DNA from: an uncultured Dialister sp.
GTDB lineage: Bacteria; Bacillota; Negativicutes; Veillonellales; Dialisteraceae
DNA: 64,000 bases
NCBI GenBank assembly: GCA_900541485.1
Contig: UQJW01000004.1
Span: 62,001-126,000 of the forward strand
Direction of reading: 5' to 3'
The notes below the pieces were generated by a model. It did no database searches. It was given only the letters and a program-made list of their open reading frames with translations, and had not been told where the DNA came from. This document shows positions 25,798 through 34,792 of this stretch, piece by piece; positions within the stretch are counted from its first letter, which is position 1, and each line of letters opens with the position of its first letter. The position numbers were made by a program, and so were the translations under genes.

Positions 25798-26685
25798 TTA
25801 TTTCTTAAGAACCACATCGTATTTTTCTGCAAAGTGATCGGGATTGTATTCCATTTTCGCCTGCCGCAATCCTTCAAGTCCGAGATCCTCTTCACGGTTT
25901 ACAAATTCCGTATCCGCAAATTCATGAATCAGGAAATCCCGGTTAATGGCCTGGTAGAGACCGCGGATTTCAGGATTGGCCTTTTCGAAGAAAATATGCG
26001 CCATGTCGGGATTTACGAGATCGCCGTTGGTAAAGGCTTCGACTTTCCCGTAAATACGAATCACTGCTCCTTTCATCTGCAAAGCTTCCCAGTTATCGAA
26101 ACAGAGCTGCAATGCTTTTTCCTCTTCTTCGATATGGCCGTGATTCTCGAACCACTCGGCAATTCCCGCTTTTGCATCTTCTATATTTTCCATGGTAATC
26201 GGCTCATAGACATAATCTGCATATTGGCGGAGAAAGCTGTTCAGATGATTTTTCTTCATTCTGAATTTTTTCCCCGGCAAGCTGATCATATCGGCCGTAC
26301 GGTACACATACTCCCAGCCGTTTCTGTCGGGAATGAAATCATATTTTCCGGGACAATGGTTTTCAATTTGCTCTGTCACCCAGGGGGACGCGGATTTCAA
26401 GATAAAAGGTTTCCCTGCCGCATCAAGACATTCATGAATCAATTCGAGTCCTCTTCCGAATGAAGCCCCTTCTCCTGCAAAAGGAGGCATAAAAAAGAGC
26501 TGGTCTTCTCCGGCACGGATAAATAAAATATTTTCCTCTACCGCCCACTGGGTATGGTAAGCATGTTGCCAGAGAAACAGCGTATTAAATGAACAATCGA
26601 CTCCTTCATAGTGATGCACTTTAAAAAAGCTATTGATGTAATCTCTGTCCTTGATATCAAATGCATGAAATTCTATGATCAACAT
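25798..26685 (-). CDS. DUF2156 protein (LPG synthase C-terminal-like, GNAT fold)
   Basis: A 295-residue soluble protein. The core MKKNHLNSFLRQYADYVYEP and EEKALQLCFDNWEAL followed by LVNPDMAHIFFEKANPEIRGLYQAINRDFL fits the DUF2156 family, whose fold is shared with the catalytic domain of lysyl-phosphatidylglycerol synthase, but no membrane domain is present. The ATG at 26685 touches the AAAGGAG site, so initiation at the next codon TTG (26682) is equally plausible. Substrate unknown. Confidence 0.78.
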   Translation of the reverse strand: MLIIEFHAFDIKDRDYINSFFKVHHYEGVDCSFNTLFLWQHAYHTQWAVEENILFIRAGEDQLFFMPPFAGEGASFGRGLELIHECLDAAGKPFILKSASPWVTEQIENHCPGKYDFIPDRNGWEYVYRTADMISLPGKKFRMKKNHLNSFLRQYADYVYEPITMENIEDAKAGIAEWFENHGHIEEEEKALQLCFDNWEALQMKGAVIRIYGKVEAFTNGDLVNPDMAHIFFEKANPEIRGLYQAINRDFLIHEFADTEFVNREEDLGLEGLRQAKMEYNPDHFAEKYDVVLKK

Positions 26686-26865
26686 CTCCTTTATAATTAT
26701 CAGTTTCTAATTCGTTTCCACAGGTATTATCATAATTCATCTTTTTCTATTTTATATGTTTTAGTCTTTTTTAGCAAAAACGGATTTCCGTTCCGTAAAA
26801 AAAGAATATACTTTTTCATTTCCGCTTATACTTATTATTCATCCTTATATATCTGCTCACACTTG

Positions 26866-27720
26866 CCCCTTCCGTCAACCTGATGGTTGACACCTTCCCC
26901 GACACGCGGGGACGGCTTTTCCGTATGAGTCATTTCTTTATTTTTTGTTTTTCCTATATAAAAACTTGATTGCTTTCTTCCTTAGTGTCAGCTGCCCCCG
27001 TTTTCGGGGGAAGTGCCGAGCCTTGCGAGGCGATAGGGGTGAGCCTACGTACACAGGTCAGAACGTCATGGCAAAACAAAAACAACTCTGCCGTCATTCT
27101 TGAGAGGCGGGCAGAACAGGAATGATAATAAAAGAAAAAATAGATTATCAGAGGGAGCGGTAAGAATCCGGCATAGGTTATCGGAAAATGCATTTAACCC
27201 CCACATTCTTTGCCCAGATTCTTACCGCTCCCGCTGGGCGGGTATGGCATCTCACTCACTTTTGCAGCGTCGCTTTGCTCCTCGAAAAGTGGTTCGCTTG
27301 CTTCCCGTCAAGCGGGGACGGCTTGTGTCCTCTATTCTTTTCTTTATGTACTCATTTAGCATCAGAACGTCATAACAAAACAAAAACACCCCTGCCGTCA
27401 TTCTTGAGCGGCGGGCAGAACAGGAATGATAATAAAAGAAAAAACAGATTATCAGAGGGAGCGAAAAATCCGGCATAGGTTAATCGATAAAGTGTATTTA
27501 ACACCCGTATTCTTTGCCTAGATTCTTCACTTCGTTCAAGAATGACAGGCAGGTATTTAATACCGTTGAAAAACAGAACCCACCTCTGCCTGGATTCTTA
27601 CCGCTCCCGTTGGTCGGGTATGGCGTCTCACTCACTTTTACAGTGTCGCTTCGCTCCTCGAAAAGTGATTCGCTTGCTTCCCGTATCCGGGGACAGCTTG
27701 CAGGTTGCATTCTTTTCCCG
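26866..27720. repeat. Cluster of decayed, partly palindromic intergenic repeats
   Basis: No gene is present between 26686 and 28396; the first 180 bases show nothing. From 26866 on, imperfect copies of the same modules recur. A block that starts CAGAACGTCAT at 27059 recurs at 27363 (304 bases apart) with the same following text (GCCGTCATTCTTGAG, GGCGGGCAGAACAGGAATG, TTATCAGAGGGAGCG, ATCCGGCATAGGTTA). A second block that starts GATTCTTACCGCTCCCG at 27217 recurs at 27593, followed by matching CACTTTT...CGAAAAGTG segments. GGAGCGGTAAGAATC (27156 onward) is the inverted complement of the 27217 block. Short frames across this area have no ribosome sites and are not genes. Confidence 0.7.
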
Positions 27721-27889
27721 CTAATTGATAATGAGAATGGCGGGAATTTTATATTTTTTATTCTCCTCCTTTTTATTATAAATAAGAGGGCATATTATCA
27801 ATGGATTTTCGGACGGAACATTTTTTCTGTAAAGAATCCTGTTTTTTTGTAAAAGCTCCGTAAAATCAAAAGTTTTTCACTCTTTTCAC

Positions 27890-28310
27890 AGCTTTATTCA
27901 CAGTTATACACATCTTTGTGGACAATTTTTGTGAAAATTTGGAAAAATAACGGGTTTATGATACTTTTTCATACCTGTCCACTCCCTGTACACACCATAC
28001 CTTGTGAAAAACTGTGAATATCTTTTTCTATTCACGGTATTGAGAATCGCTAAAACCCCTTTATATATTGTTTTCTGCCATTTTAAAAAATCAATTTCCC
28101 GGGTGTGAATAATGTGAATAACTTTTTTCAAAACATAATTGATAATCTTTTATTTTATGTTTTTACCCCCTCTTGACAACGGATTCTATCAAAAAAAAGA
28201 GATTTCGTGAGATAAACCTGTTTTTTGTAAAATTTTTTTATTTTTTGTCCACCCGGTGCATACAAAAAAATAAAAAATATATAAATTTTTTATTTCCGTG
28301 TTTTATTGTA
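27890..28310. other. DnaA-box cluster with AT-rich flank (origin-like region)
   Basis: Four perfect TTATNCACA boxes are present: TTATTCACA at 27894-27902 and TTATACACA at 27904-27912 on the plus strand, and TGTGAATAA at 28104-28112 and 28113-28121 (minus-strand boxes, directly adjacent). One-mismatch boxes lie at 27917-27925 (TTGTCCACA, minus) and 28013-28021 (ATATTCACA, minus). A tract made almost only of A and T follows (about 28218-28310). This is what a bacterial replication origin looks like, but dnaA, dnaN, rpmH or parAB are not nearby, so a DnaA-titration or DnaA-regulated site is also possible. Confidence 0.55.
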
Positions 28311-28326
28311 TCTGCGGCTCCTTAAT

Positions 28327-28355
28327 TTTACAGATTCCGCTTTTCATATTATAAT
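28327..28355 (+). promoter_or_regulatory. Predicted promoter of bcp
   Basis: TTTACA (28327-28332), a 17-base spacer and a perfect TATAAT (28350-28355) stand 41 bases upstream of the bcp start codon. Confidence 0.65.
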
Positions 28356-28396
28356 GAAGTTAATCTAATTTTTTGAATATATTGCAGGAGGTTTTT

Positions 28397-28867
28397 ATGG
28401 GAAAACTTGAAACAGGTAAGGCAGCACCGTCATTTACTCTCCCCGCTGACAGTGGAAACGATATTTCTCTTTCCGACTATAAAGGGAAAAAAGTGATTTT
28501 ATATTTCTATCCGAAAGATAATACGTCCGGCTGCACGCTGGAGGCACAGGCTTTCCGGAATCACCGTGACGCTTTCCTTAAAAACGGCTATGTCGTTCTC
28601 GGTGTAAGCCGTGACAGTATCAAAAAACATTGCAATTTCCGTGATAAAAACGAATTGAATTTCCCGCTTCTTTCCGATGAGGACGAAACGGTTTGCAATC
28701 TTTACGGCGTTTTGAAGGAAAAGAGCATGTACGGCAGGAAATATATGGGAATTGAGCGTTCGACCTTTATCATCGATGAGGAAGGACGGCTGGTCAAGGA
28801 GTACAGAAATGTTAAGGCTGCCACCCACGTTGATGATTTACTGGAAGATTTAGGTATCAAGGCTTAG
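28397..28867 (+). CDS. bcp: Peroxiredoxin, Bcp/PrxQ type
   Basis: A 156-residue thiol peroxidase that reduces hydrogen peroxide and organic hydroperoxides. YFYPKDNTSGCTLEAQAFRN has the peroxidatic Cys of the Bcp family (usual motif TPGCTxEA); a second Cys five residues later, as in many 2-Cys PrxQ, is not present. ATG 28397 is preceded by AGGAGG, so the eight-codon extension upstream is left out. The gene stands alone, with its own promoter and a strong terminator. Confidence 0.92.
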   Translation: MGKLETGKAAPSFTLPADSGNDISLSDYKGKKVILYFYPKDNTSGCTLEAQAFRNHRDAFLKNGYVVLGVSRDSIKKHCNFRDKNELNFPLLSDEDETVCNLYGVLKEKSMYGRKYMGIERSTFIIDEEGRLVKEYRNVKAATHVDDLLEDLGIKA

Positions 28868-28874
28868 CTGTAAT

Positions 28875-28916
28875 AAAAAAAGAGGAGGAATCGTTTTTTG
28901 ATTCTTCCTCTTTTTT
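28875..28916. terminator. Terminator after bcp
   Basis: AAAAAAAGAGGAGGAATC pairs with GATTCTTCCTCTTTTTT around a T-rich loop. The T-run serves bcp, and the opposite A-tract can serve the convergent ABC transporter operon that ends at 28932. Confidence 0.9.
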
Positions 28917-28931
28917 GTTGTGTCTTTTCCG

Positions 28932-29693
28932 TCAGCAAACGGCATCGAGAAGCTTTTTCGTATACGCCGACCGGGGGTGTGTGCAAATTTCCTTTGTTGT
29001 TCCTAATTCTACAAGTTCCCCGCGGTTCATGATGAGCACGCGGTCACTGATCCGGCTTACGAGAGGCAGGTCATGGGTGATAAAGATGAGGCTCATGGAA
29101 TGTATATCCGCCAGTTCCATGAGAAGTTTTACCACTTTAGCCTGAACGGATACGTCCAGTGCCGATGTCGCTTCGTCGCAAATGAGAATTTCGGGATGAA
29201 CCGACATTGCTCTGGCAATAGCGGCTCTCTGGCATTCTCCGCCGGAAAGTTCATGAGGATATTTATCCCCGTAAGACGAAGGAAGTCCCACATCTTCCAG
29301 AAGTGCGGCAACCTGTTCATGTACCGGCCGCGGATCTGTAGAAAGGTGACGGATTGTATCTGCCATGGACTGTCCGATTTTCCGTCTCGGATTAAAAGAG
29401 CCGTGGGCATCCTGAAATACCATTTGTATCTTCCGGTAAATCTTTTTTTGTTCTTGCCCCGCCAGGCCCACAATGGACTTGCCGTGAAAAAGGATATCTC
29501 CGCCCGTAGGCCGGTACAGACCCGTCACAAGTTTGGCAATCGTAGATTTTCCGCTTCCGCTTTCTCCGATAACTCCCAGTTTTTCCTTATATTTCAAATC
29601 AAAGGAAACATTTTTCAACGCTTTGATAAGGTAGCCTTCTTTGGAAAATGTCATGTCCAGATTTTGGCAGGCCAGTATAGAATCTGTCATCAC
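28932..29693 (-). CDS. ABC transporter ATP-binding protein (NikE/DppF-like)
   Basis: A 253-residue ATPase, last gene of a five-gene importer operon. Walker A is GESGSGKSTIAKLV, the signature is HELSGGECQRAAIARAM, Walker B ILICDEATSALDV, followed by the switch His in FITHDLP. VFQDAHGSFNPRRKI before the signature is typical of the oligopeptide/nickel ATPases. The start overlaps the other ATPase gene by four bases. The dinuclear pair of ATPases fits the Opp/Nik architecture. Confidence 0.88.
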   Translation of the reverse strand: MMTDSILACQNLDMTFSKEGYLIKALKNVSFDLKYKEKLGVIGESGSGKSTIAKLVTGLYRPTGGDILFHGKSIVGLAGQEQKKIYRKIQMVFQDAHGSFNPRRKIGQSMADTIRHLSTDPRPVHEQVAALLEDVGLPSSYGDKYPHELSGGECQRAAIARAMSVHPEILICDEATSALDVSVQAKVVKLLMELADIHSMSLIFITHDLPLVSRISDRVLIMNRGELVELGTTKEICTHPRSAYTKKLLDAVC

Positions 29694-30496
29694 TTTTCCT
29701 CCTCTGTATCTTCTCTTTGGTAGGCAAGTTTCGGAACGGCGGCGAGCAGTGCCTGTGTATAAGGATGTTGCGGATTGTCAAGGACATCCTTTGTCTTTCC
29801 TGACTCTACAATTTCTCCTTTGTACATGACTGCCAGACGGTCGGCAAGAAGACCGACCGCACCCATATTATGGGTCACTACAATCATCGCCGTCCCCAGC
29901 GTATTACGAAGCATTTTCAGTTCTTCAATGACCTGCTTTTGGATTGTCGTATCCAGTGCCGATGTCGGTTCGTCGGCAAGAATCATGCGGGGACGTAGAA
30001 TGACGGCAAGAGCAATCACCACTCGCTGTGCCATACCGCCGGAAAGTTCAAAGGGATAGGCATCAAGAATACGGTCAATGTCATGAAATCCGATACGTTC
30101 AAACACGGAGGCAATAAGGTCATCCATTTCTTTTTTACTCATATCCTTATGGGCATGAAGCATTTCATAGAACTGGATCCGCACACGGCGAGTGGGATTT
30201 AATGATTCTCCGGGGTTTTGAAAAATATAGGAAATCTGCTCACCCTGAAGTTTCTTTTTCTCTTCCCTCTCCATGTGAATCAGGTCTTTGCCTGCAAAAC
30301 GGATATTTCCTTTATAAACGGTCGTCCGAAAGCCTTTCAAATCGCCGACGGCTTTCAGAAGTGTGCTTTTCCCGCTTCCGCTTTCTCCGACAACGCCCAA
30401 TATCTCTCCTTCCCGGAGCGTAAGGCCGATGTTACGGATCACTGTTTTGCCGCCATAACCGGCATTCAGATCTTCAATTGTCAGTAATGGCTGCAT
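29690..30496 (-). CDS. ABC transporter ATP-binding protein (NikD/DppD-like)
   Basis: A 268-residue ATPase with Walker A GESGSGKSTLLKAV, IFQNPGESLNPTRRV in the Q-loop, signature FELSGGMAQRVVIALAV, Walker B MILADEPTSALDT and the switch His in VVTHNMG. The C-terminal tail DNPQHPYTQALLAAVPKL is the usual end of the oligopeptide/nickel family. It follows the binding-protein gene by nine bases. Confidence 0.88.
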   Translation of the reverse strand: MQPLLTIEDLNAGYGGKTVIRNIGLTLREGEILGVVGESGSGKSTLLKAVGDLKGFRTTVYKGNIRFAGKDLIHMEREEKKKLQGEQISYIFQNPGESLNPTRRVRIQFYEMLHAHKDMSKKEMDDLIASVFERIGFHDIDRILDAYPFELSGGMAQRVVIALAVILRPRMILADEPTSALDTTIQKQVIEELKMLRNTLGTAMIVVTHNMGAVGLLADRLAVMYKGEIVESGKTKDVLDNPQHPYTQALLAAVPKLAYQREDTEEEK

Positions 30497-30505
30497 AAAA
30501 ACCTC

Positions 30506-32020
30506 TTATTTCTGAATATCTTTCGTTACCTGGTAGTAGTCGTTCGGTGTGATTTCATAGCCTTTGACTTTTTTATTCATACCTACCTGAAGGGTGTTGA
30601 ATCCGATAAAGTCCATAGCCGCATCATCGATAATCTGCTGCTGTATCTGATTTACCAATGCATTTCTTGCCGCACCTACGGGAGTTTTCTGTAATTCGCC
30701 GATCCAGCTGTCCAGTTCGGGATTGTTGTAGTGACCGAAATTGGTTTTGCTTGTGCTGAGGTAAGCATTTCTGAGGAAATCATAAGGATCGCCTACCGGA
30801 AGGGTGACCACATAGTAAAGGCCGATATCAAAGTCGCCGGGAGCATAGAAAGTCGCTTTTTCAAAAGATTTAATCTGTACATCAATGCCGATTTTTTTAA
30901 GTTGTGCCTGCATTTCTGTAGCAATCGGAGCCATAGCCGCCCGTTTGTAAATACTCAGCTGCAGAGATAAGGGCTTGCCGTCTTTTTCTACAATGCCGTC
31001 ATTGTTTGTATCTTTATAGCCTGCATCTGCCAAAAGTTTCTTTGCTTTCGCTTCGTCATACATTCTCGGTTTCAGACGGTTGACGCCGTATTCCGTATCT
31101 TCAGGGAATGCGTTATACGCAGGTGTGACAGCACCTTTCATGAGATTTTCGCCGATATCCTTTTTATTCAATCCGTAGATGATGGCTTCGCGGACAGCTT
31201 TATCTTTCATTTTGTCCAAATTGAAATACATCTGGTATACCCGCGGCTGGGCAACTCTTTTGACAACCAGATTATCTTTTTTAGCCACTGTTTCCGCAGC
31301 ATTGACAGACAAATCCTGGGCTACGTCAATTTCTCCGGAGTCAAGGGCCATAGCAAGAGCATTTGCATCGGCTACGGTTCTGTATTCCACAGTTTCCGAT
31401 TTCACCTCTCCGCCCCAATACTTGTCATTTTTCTTCATGACCGCTTTTTTATTCGGTTCATAGGAAGCCATAACGAAAGGACCGGTTCCTATCGGTGCAT
31501 TTTCAAAATCTTTTGTATTAGCTACATCAATAATGGTGGCATAAGGATCGCAAAGGTCATGGATAAGCGTATTATGTGGCTTTTCCGTTTTGATGATGAG
31601 GGCATCTCCGTCAGCGCTGTATTCCGCCGTTTTCAGAATGGTTGCTCTTTCATTGATTTCTCCCGCTCTTTTCAATGCGGCAAGGACTTTCTGCGGTGTT
31701 ACTTTTTCCCCGTTCGAGAAAGTCAGGTTTTTCTTCAGTGTAATTTTCCAGGTAAGCGGATCGAGCTGTTCGAATTTTTCTGCCAGCCACGGTTCCGCTT
31801 TGAGACCTTTTCCTACTTTAAATAAAGTTTCACCGACACCGTAACGGACCGTATACCAGCCCTCCCATCCTTTTGCAGGGTCCATGGTGGTGGAAACGGA
31901 TACCGTTCCGCCTATACGGACTGTCTTATCCGCCTTTTTACTGTCTCCCCCGCAGCCTGTAATCATGAGTGAACAAGCTGTAAGAGCCGCTACCGCAACT
32001 GCTGCATATTTCTTTTTCAT
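30506..32020 (-). CDS. Nickel/peptide-type ABC solute-binding lipoprotein
   Basis: A 504-residue family-5 solute-binding protein. A lipoprotein signal ends in LMITGC (Cys at about residue 23), so the protein is anchored in the periplasm. TMDPAKGWEGWYTVRYGVGETLFK near the mature N-terminus resembles nickel and metallophore binding proteins (NikA/CntA type) more than classical OppA, and PIGTGPFVMASYEPNKK is the usual family segment. Nickel, a metal chelate or short peptides are the candidate ligands. Genes for both permeases precede it and both ATPases follow. Confidence 0.82.
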   Translation of the reverse strand: MKKKYAAVAVAALTACSLMITGCGGDSKKADKTVRIGGTVSVSTTMDPAKGWEGWYTVRYGVGETLFKVGKGLKAEPWLAEKFEQLDPLTWKITLKKNLTFSNGEKVTPQKVLAALKRAGEINERATILKTAEYSADGDALIIKTEKPHNTLIHDLCDPYATIIDVANTKDFENAPIGTGPFVMASYEPNKKAVMKKNDKYWGGEVKSETVEYRTVADANALAMALDSGEIDVAQDLSVNAAETVAKKDNLVVKRVAQPRVYQMYFNLDKMKDKAVREAIIYGLNKKDIGENLMKGAVTPAYNAFPEDTEYGVNRLKPRMYDEAKAKKLLADAGYKDTNNDGIVEKDGKPLSLQLSIYKRAAMAPIATEMQAQLKKIGIDVQIKSFEKATFYAPGDFDIGLYYVVTLPVGDPYDFLRNAYLSTSKTNFGHYNNPELDSWIGELQKTPVGAARNALVNQIQQQIIDDAAMDFIGFNTLQVGMNKKVKGYEITPNDYYQVTKDIQK

Positions 32021-32046
32021 AGTAACCTCCTCGGCATAAAAATAAT

Positions 32047-32871
32047 TTATTTTTTATTCTTCGGTTCCAAGAGATCTCTCACTTTGTCACCGAATAAATT
32101 AAAAACCAACATCACTGTCACCATGACGGCACTGGGTACCAGTGCTACCCACGGTGCATTTTGAAGACAGAGCCGCCCTTCACTGATCATGGAACCCCAC
32201 TCCGCCTCAGGGACCTGCACGCCCAGTCCCAAAAAGGAAAGTCCTGCCAGTCCCATCATCATACCGCTCACATGGAGAGTCGCCGTTACGATAAGAGGAC
32301 CTGCTATATTCGGCAATATATGGATAAGAATAATTTCCCCGTCACTGCAGCCTCCCAGACGGGCAGCATGGATAAAAGTTTCTTCCTTGATACTGATGAC
32401 GGAACCTCTGGCAAGCCGGGCATACTGTGTCCATGCCGTCAGCACAAGGGCAAACATGGCATTGAAAAGACTGCCTCCCAAAATACCGGCCACCGCTACG
32501 GCAAGAAGAATATCGGGGAAAGCAAGGAAAACATCGGTAACACGCATAAGCACCATATCTGTTTTTCCGCCAAAGTAACCGCCGAGAAGTCCGACAGTCG
32601 TTCCGATAAATGCGGCACAGGCGATAATGATAAACGCAGCAAAAATGGAATTTCTGCTCCCCACCATGACACGGGATAAAATATCCCGGCCGTGATTATC
32701 CGTGCCGAAAAGATGGTCTGCCCCGGGCGGAGTAAGAATATTTCCCGAATCGGTAAGATACGGGTCATAGGGAGTAAGCGATGGAGAAACGAGACTGAAT
32801 AAGATAATCAAAACAATGAGTCCCGACAGCCACCACATGCTCCGCGGCATTTTAGAAAAAGAAATATTCAT
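32047..32871 (-). CDS. ABC transporter permease (NikC/DppC-like)
   Basis: A 274-residue inner-membrane permease with about six spans. It has the N-terminal LFGTDNHGRDILSRVMVGSRNS motif area and the EAA loop HAARLGGCSDGEIILIHILPNI, both typical of DppC/NikC. It follows the partner permease by nine bases. Confidence 0.88.
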   Translation of the reverse strand: MNISFSKMPRSMWWLSGLIVLIILFSLVSPSLTPYDPYLTDSGNILTPPGADHLFGTDNHGRDILSRVMVGSRNSIFAAFIIIACAAFIGTTVGLLGGYFGGKTDMVLMRVTDVFLAFPDILLAVAVAGILGGSLFNAMFALVLTAWTQYARLARGSVISIKEETFIHAARLGGCSDGEIILIHILPNIAGPLIVTATLHVSGMMMGLAGLSFLGLGVQVPEAEWGSMISEGRLCLQNAPWVALVPSAVMVTVMLVFNLFGDKVRDLLEPKNKK

Positions 32872-32880
32872 GACAGTTCC

Positions 32881-33825
32881 TTAAAAATCCTTGATTTTCG
32901 GGTTAAAGAGGGTGTAGGAAATATCGGTGAGCAGATTGACCACCATAAATGCCGATGCCATCCAAACAATGACTGCCTGTACCACCGGATAGTCTCTGTG
33001 ACTGATTCCCTCCATGATAAGATTTCCCAATCCCGGCCAGGTAAAAATGGTTTCCACAATCACAGTTCCTCCCAAAAGAGAACCTAAGGAAAGACCGGTC
33101 AGGGTAATCACAATGACCATGACATTTTTTAATACGTTTTTATACAAAATAACGGATTCCGAAATTCCTCTCGACCGCAGGCCCACCACATACCCCTTAT
33201 TCATTTCATCAAGAACCGCCGCTCTTATCTGGCGGATATATCTTGACGACATGACGAGGGCAAGTGAGAGAGAGGGCAGAATCAGACCGATACTCTCTGT
33301 CGTTGCCAGCACGGGAATCCATTTAAGACGGTAGGAAAATATAAACATCAGACACAGGGCAATAATGAAATTCGGCAACGCATTTCCTACAAAAGCAAAA
33401 AAGCGGATTGTATAGTCGAAACGGCTGTTTTGTACGGATGCGGTATAAATACCGAGAGGAATGGAAATCATCAGAGTGAGAATAAGAGATGCCGCCGCCA
33501 TTTTCAGCGTATACGGAAGCGCCCTGAGTATCATGGACGATACACTTTCGTCAGTGATATAGGAAGAACCCATATCCCCTTGGAGAAACCGGAAAAGCCA
33601 GTCCCCGTATTGCACAAAAAAAGGCCGGTCCAGACCCATTTCACGGGTCATCTTTTCTACAAGAACGGGATCGGCACTGATTCCCCCCGCAGAAAGCCGG
33701 ACACTCACCGGATCACTGGGGGACATATAAATAAGACTGAACGCTAAAAACGTTATTCCCAAAAGAACAGGAACAAATTGGATGATTCGTTTTATAATAT
33801 TCTTCTGCATTCTGTAATTCTTCAT
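32881..33825 (-). CDS. ABC transporter permease (NikB/DppB-like)
   Basis: A 314-residue permease and first gene of the importer operon. The N-terminal IIKRIIQFVPVLLGITFLAFSLIY span, DPVSVRLSAGGISADP, MGLDRPFFVQYGDWL and the EAA loop GLRSRGISESVILYKNVLKN are characteristic of DppB/NikB proteins. AGAGG lies five bases before the ATG. Together with the four following genes it forms a complete binding-protein-dependent importer in the order permease, permease, binding protein, ATPase, ATPase. Confidence 0.88.
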   Translation of the reverse strand: MKNYRMQKNIIKRIIQFVPVLLGITFLAFSLIYMSPSDPVSVRLSAGGISADPVLVEKMTREMGLDRPFFVQYGDWLFRFLQGDMGSSYITDESVSSMILRALPYTLKMAAASLILTLMISIPLGIYTASVQNSRFDYTIRFFAFVGNALPNFIIALCLMFIFSYRLKWIPVLATTESIGLILPSLSLALVMSSRYIRQIRAAVLDEMNKGYVVGLRSRGISESVILYKNVLKNVMVIVITLTGLSLGSLLGGTVIVETIFTWPGLGNLIMEGISHRDYPVVQAVIVWMASAFMVVNLLTDISYTLFNPKIKDF

Positions 33826-33928
33826 ACAACCTCTGTTCTGACAGCCGGAGTGAAACTGTGCAAAATGCGAATGATTCTACAATTTTTGCTATAAAAATTA
33901 TATCAGATTATGAACGGCTCTTCAAACT

Positions 33929-33953
33929 AAAAAAGCATGCCGGAAAGCATGCT
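33929..33953 (-). terminator. Terminator after the ppsA-ccpN-ppsR operon
   Basis: On the minus strand GAGCATGC pairs with GCATGC across the loop TTTCCG and is followed by TTTTTT. It lies just after the PEP synthase regulator gene and 100 bases before the importer operon. Confidence 0.85.
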
Positions 33954-33961
33954 CTTCATTT

Positions 33962-34789
33962 TTAATATTTATCGCCGTAAATTTCTTTATTTCTTTGAAT
34001 AATTGCCATGATACGGCTTGCCGTTTCCTCAATCGCCTTATTGGACACGTCAATGACCGGACAATGGAGCTGTCGCATAACTTCCTTGGCATAGGCAAGC
34101 TCGTCTTCAATGCGGTCGATATCCGTATAATTGGCTGTTCCGGAAAATCCGAGGGCTTTCATTCTTTCACTGCGGATAGAATTTAATTTGTACGGATCGA
34201 TAATGAGGCCTATCAGACGATACGGGGGCACTTCAAATATTTCATGCGGAAGCTGTACTTCCGGCACAAGGGGCAAATTGGCAACTTTATATTTTTTATG
34301 TGCCATGTACATGGACAGCGGTGTTTTCGAAGTTCTGGATACACCGACAAGTACGATATCCGCTTTTTTGAAACCTGCCGGATTTTTCCCGTCATCGTAA
34401 CGGACAGCAAATTCGATAGCTTCTACTTTTTTGAAATATTCTTCGTCCAGACGGTGGATAATACCCGGTTTCATACGCGGAGAGACTCCCGATTCTTCGG
34501 TCACCATATCCATCATCGGCCCTAAAATATCGACATAGCGGACATTTTTTTCTTTAGCCAGCTGCTCGAAATGATCACGGAGTTCACGGCTCACAAGGGT
34601 ATGGCATATGACTGCTCCCTGTGCCGCCGCGTCATTAATGATTTTTTCTATCTGGTCGCTGTGACGGACGAAAGGCACCCTGTGTATTTCTATGTCCGCA
34701 TCATACTGGCTGATTGTCGCTTTTGCCACACTTTCCGCTGTTTCTCCAAGAGAATCGGAAACTACATAAATCTGAGGTAACTTACTCAT
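33962..34789 (-). CDS. ppsR: PEP synthase/PPDK regulatory kinase-phosphorylase (DUF299)
   Basis: A 275-residue bifunctional regulator that inactivates PEP synthase (or PPDK) by ADP-dependent phosphorylation of a Thr beside the catalytic His, and reactivates it by phosphorolysis. The P-loop is GVSRTSKTP (residues 149-157); YVVSDSLGETAES at the N-terminus and ILGPMMDMVTEESGVSPRMKPG are family segments. It is the third gene of the ppsA operon and starts three bases after the CcpN-like gene. Because the partner in this operon is a PEP synthase by sequence, ppsR is the better symbol than PDRP. Confidence 0.92.
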   Translation of the reverse strand: MSKLPQIYVVSDSLGETAESVAKATISQYDADIEIHRVPFVRHSDQIEKIINDAAAQGAVICHTLVSRELRDHFEQLAKEKNVRYVDILGPMMDMVTEESGVSPRMKPGIIHRLDEEYFKKVEAIEFAVRYDDGKNPAGFKKADIVLVGVSRTSKTPLSMYMAHKKYKVANLPLVPEVQLPHEIFEVPPYRLIGLIIDPYKLNSIRSERMKALGFSGTANYTDIDRIEDELAYAKEVMRQLHCPVIDVSNKAIEETASRIMAIIQRNKEIYGDKY

Positions 34790-34792
34790 TCC

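Noticed and set aside
24623..25837. 404-residue plus-strand open frame
   Set aside because: Antisense to the Eis-like acetyltransferase; phenylalanine-rich shadow without start signals.
27100..27724. Several frames of 60-112 codons
   Set aside because: They lie in the decayed repeat cluster, have no ribosome sites and repeat one another only because the DNA does.
28873..28916. Possible regulatory RNA after bcp
   Set aside because: The hairpin with a T-run directly after the stop codon is an ordinary terminator.
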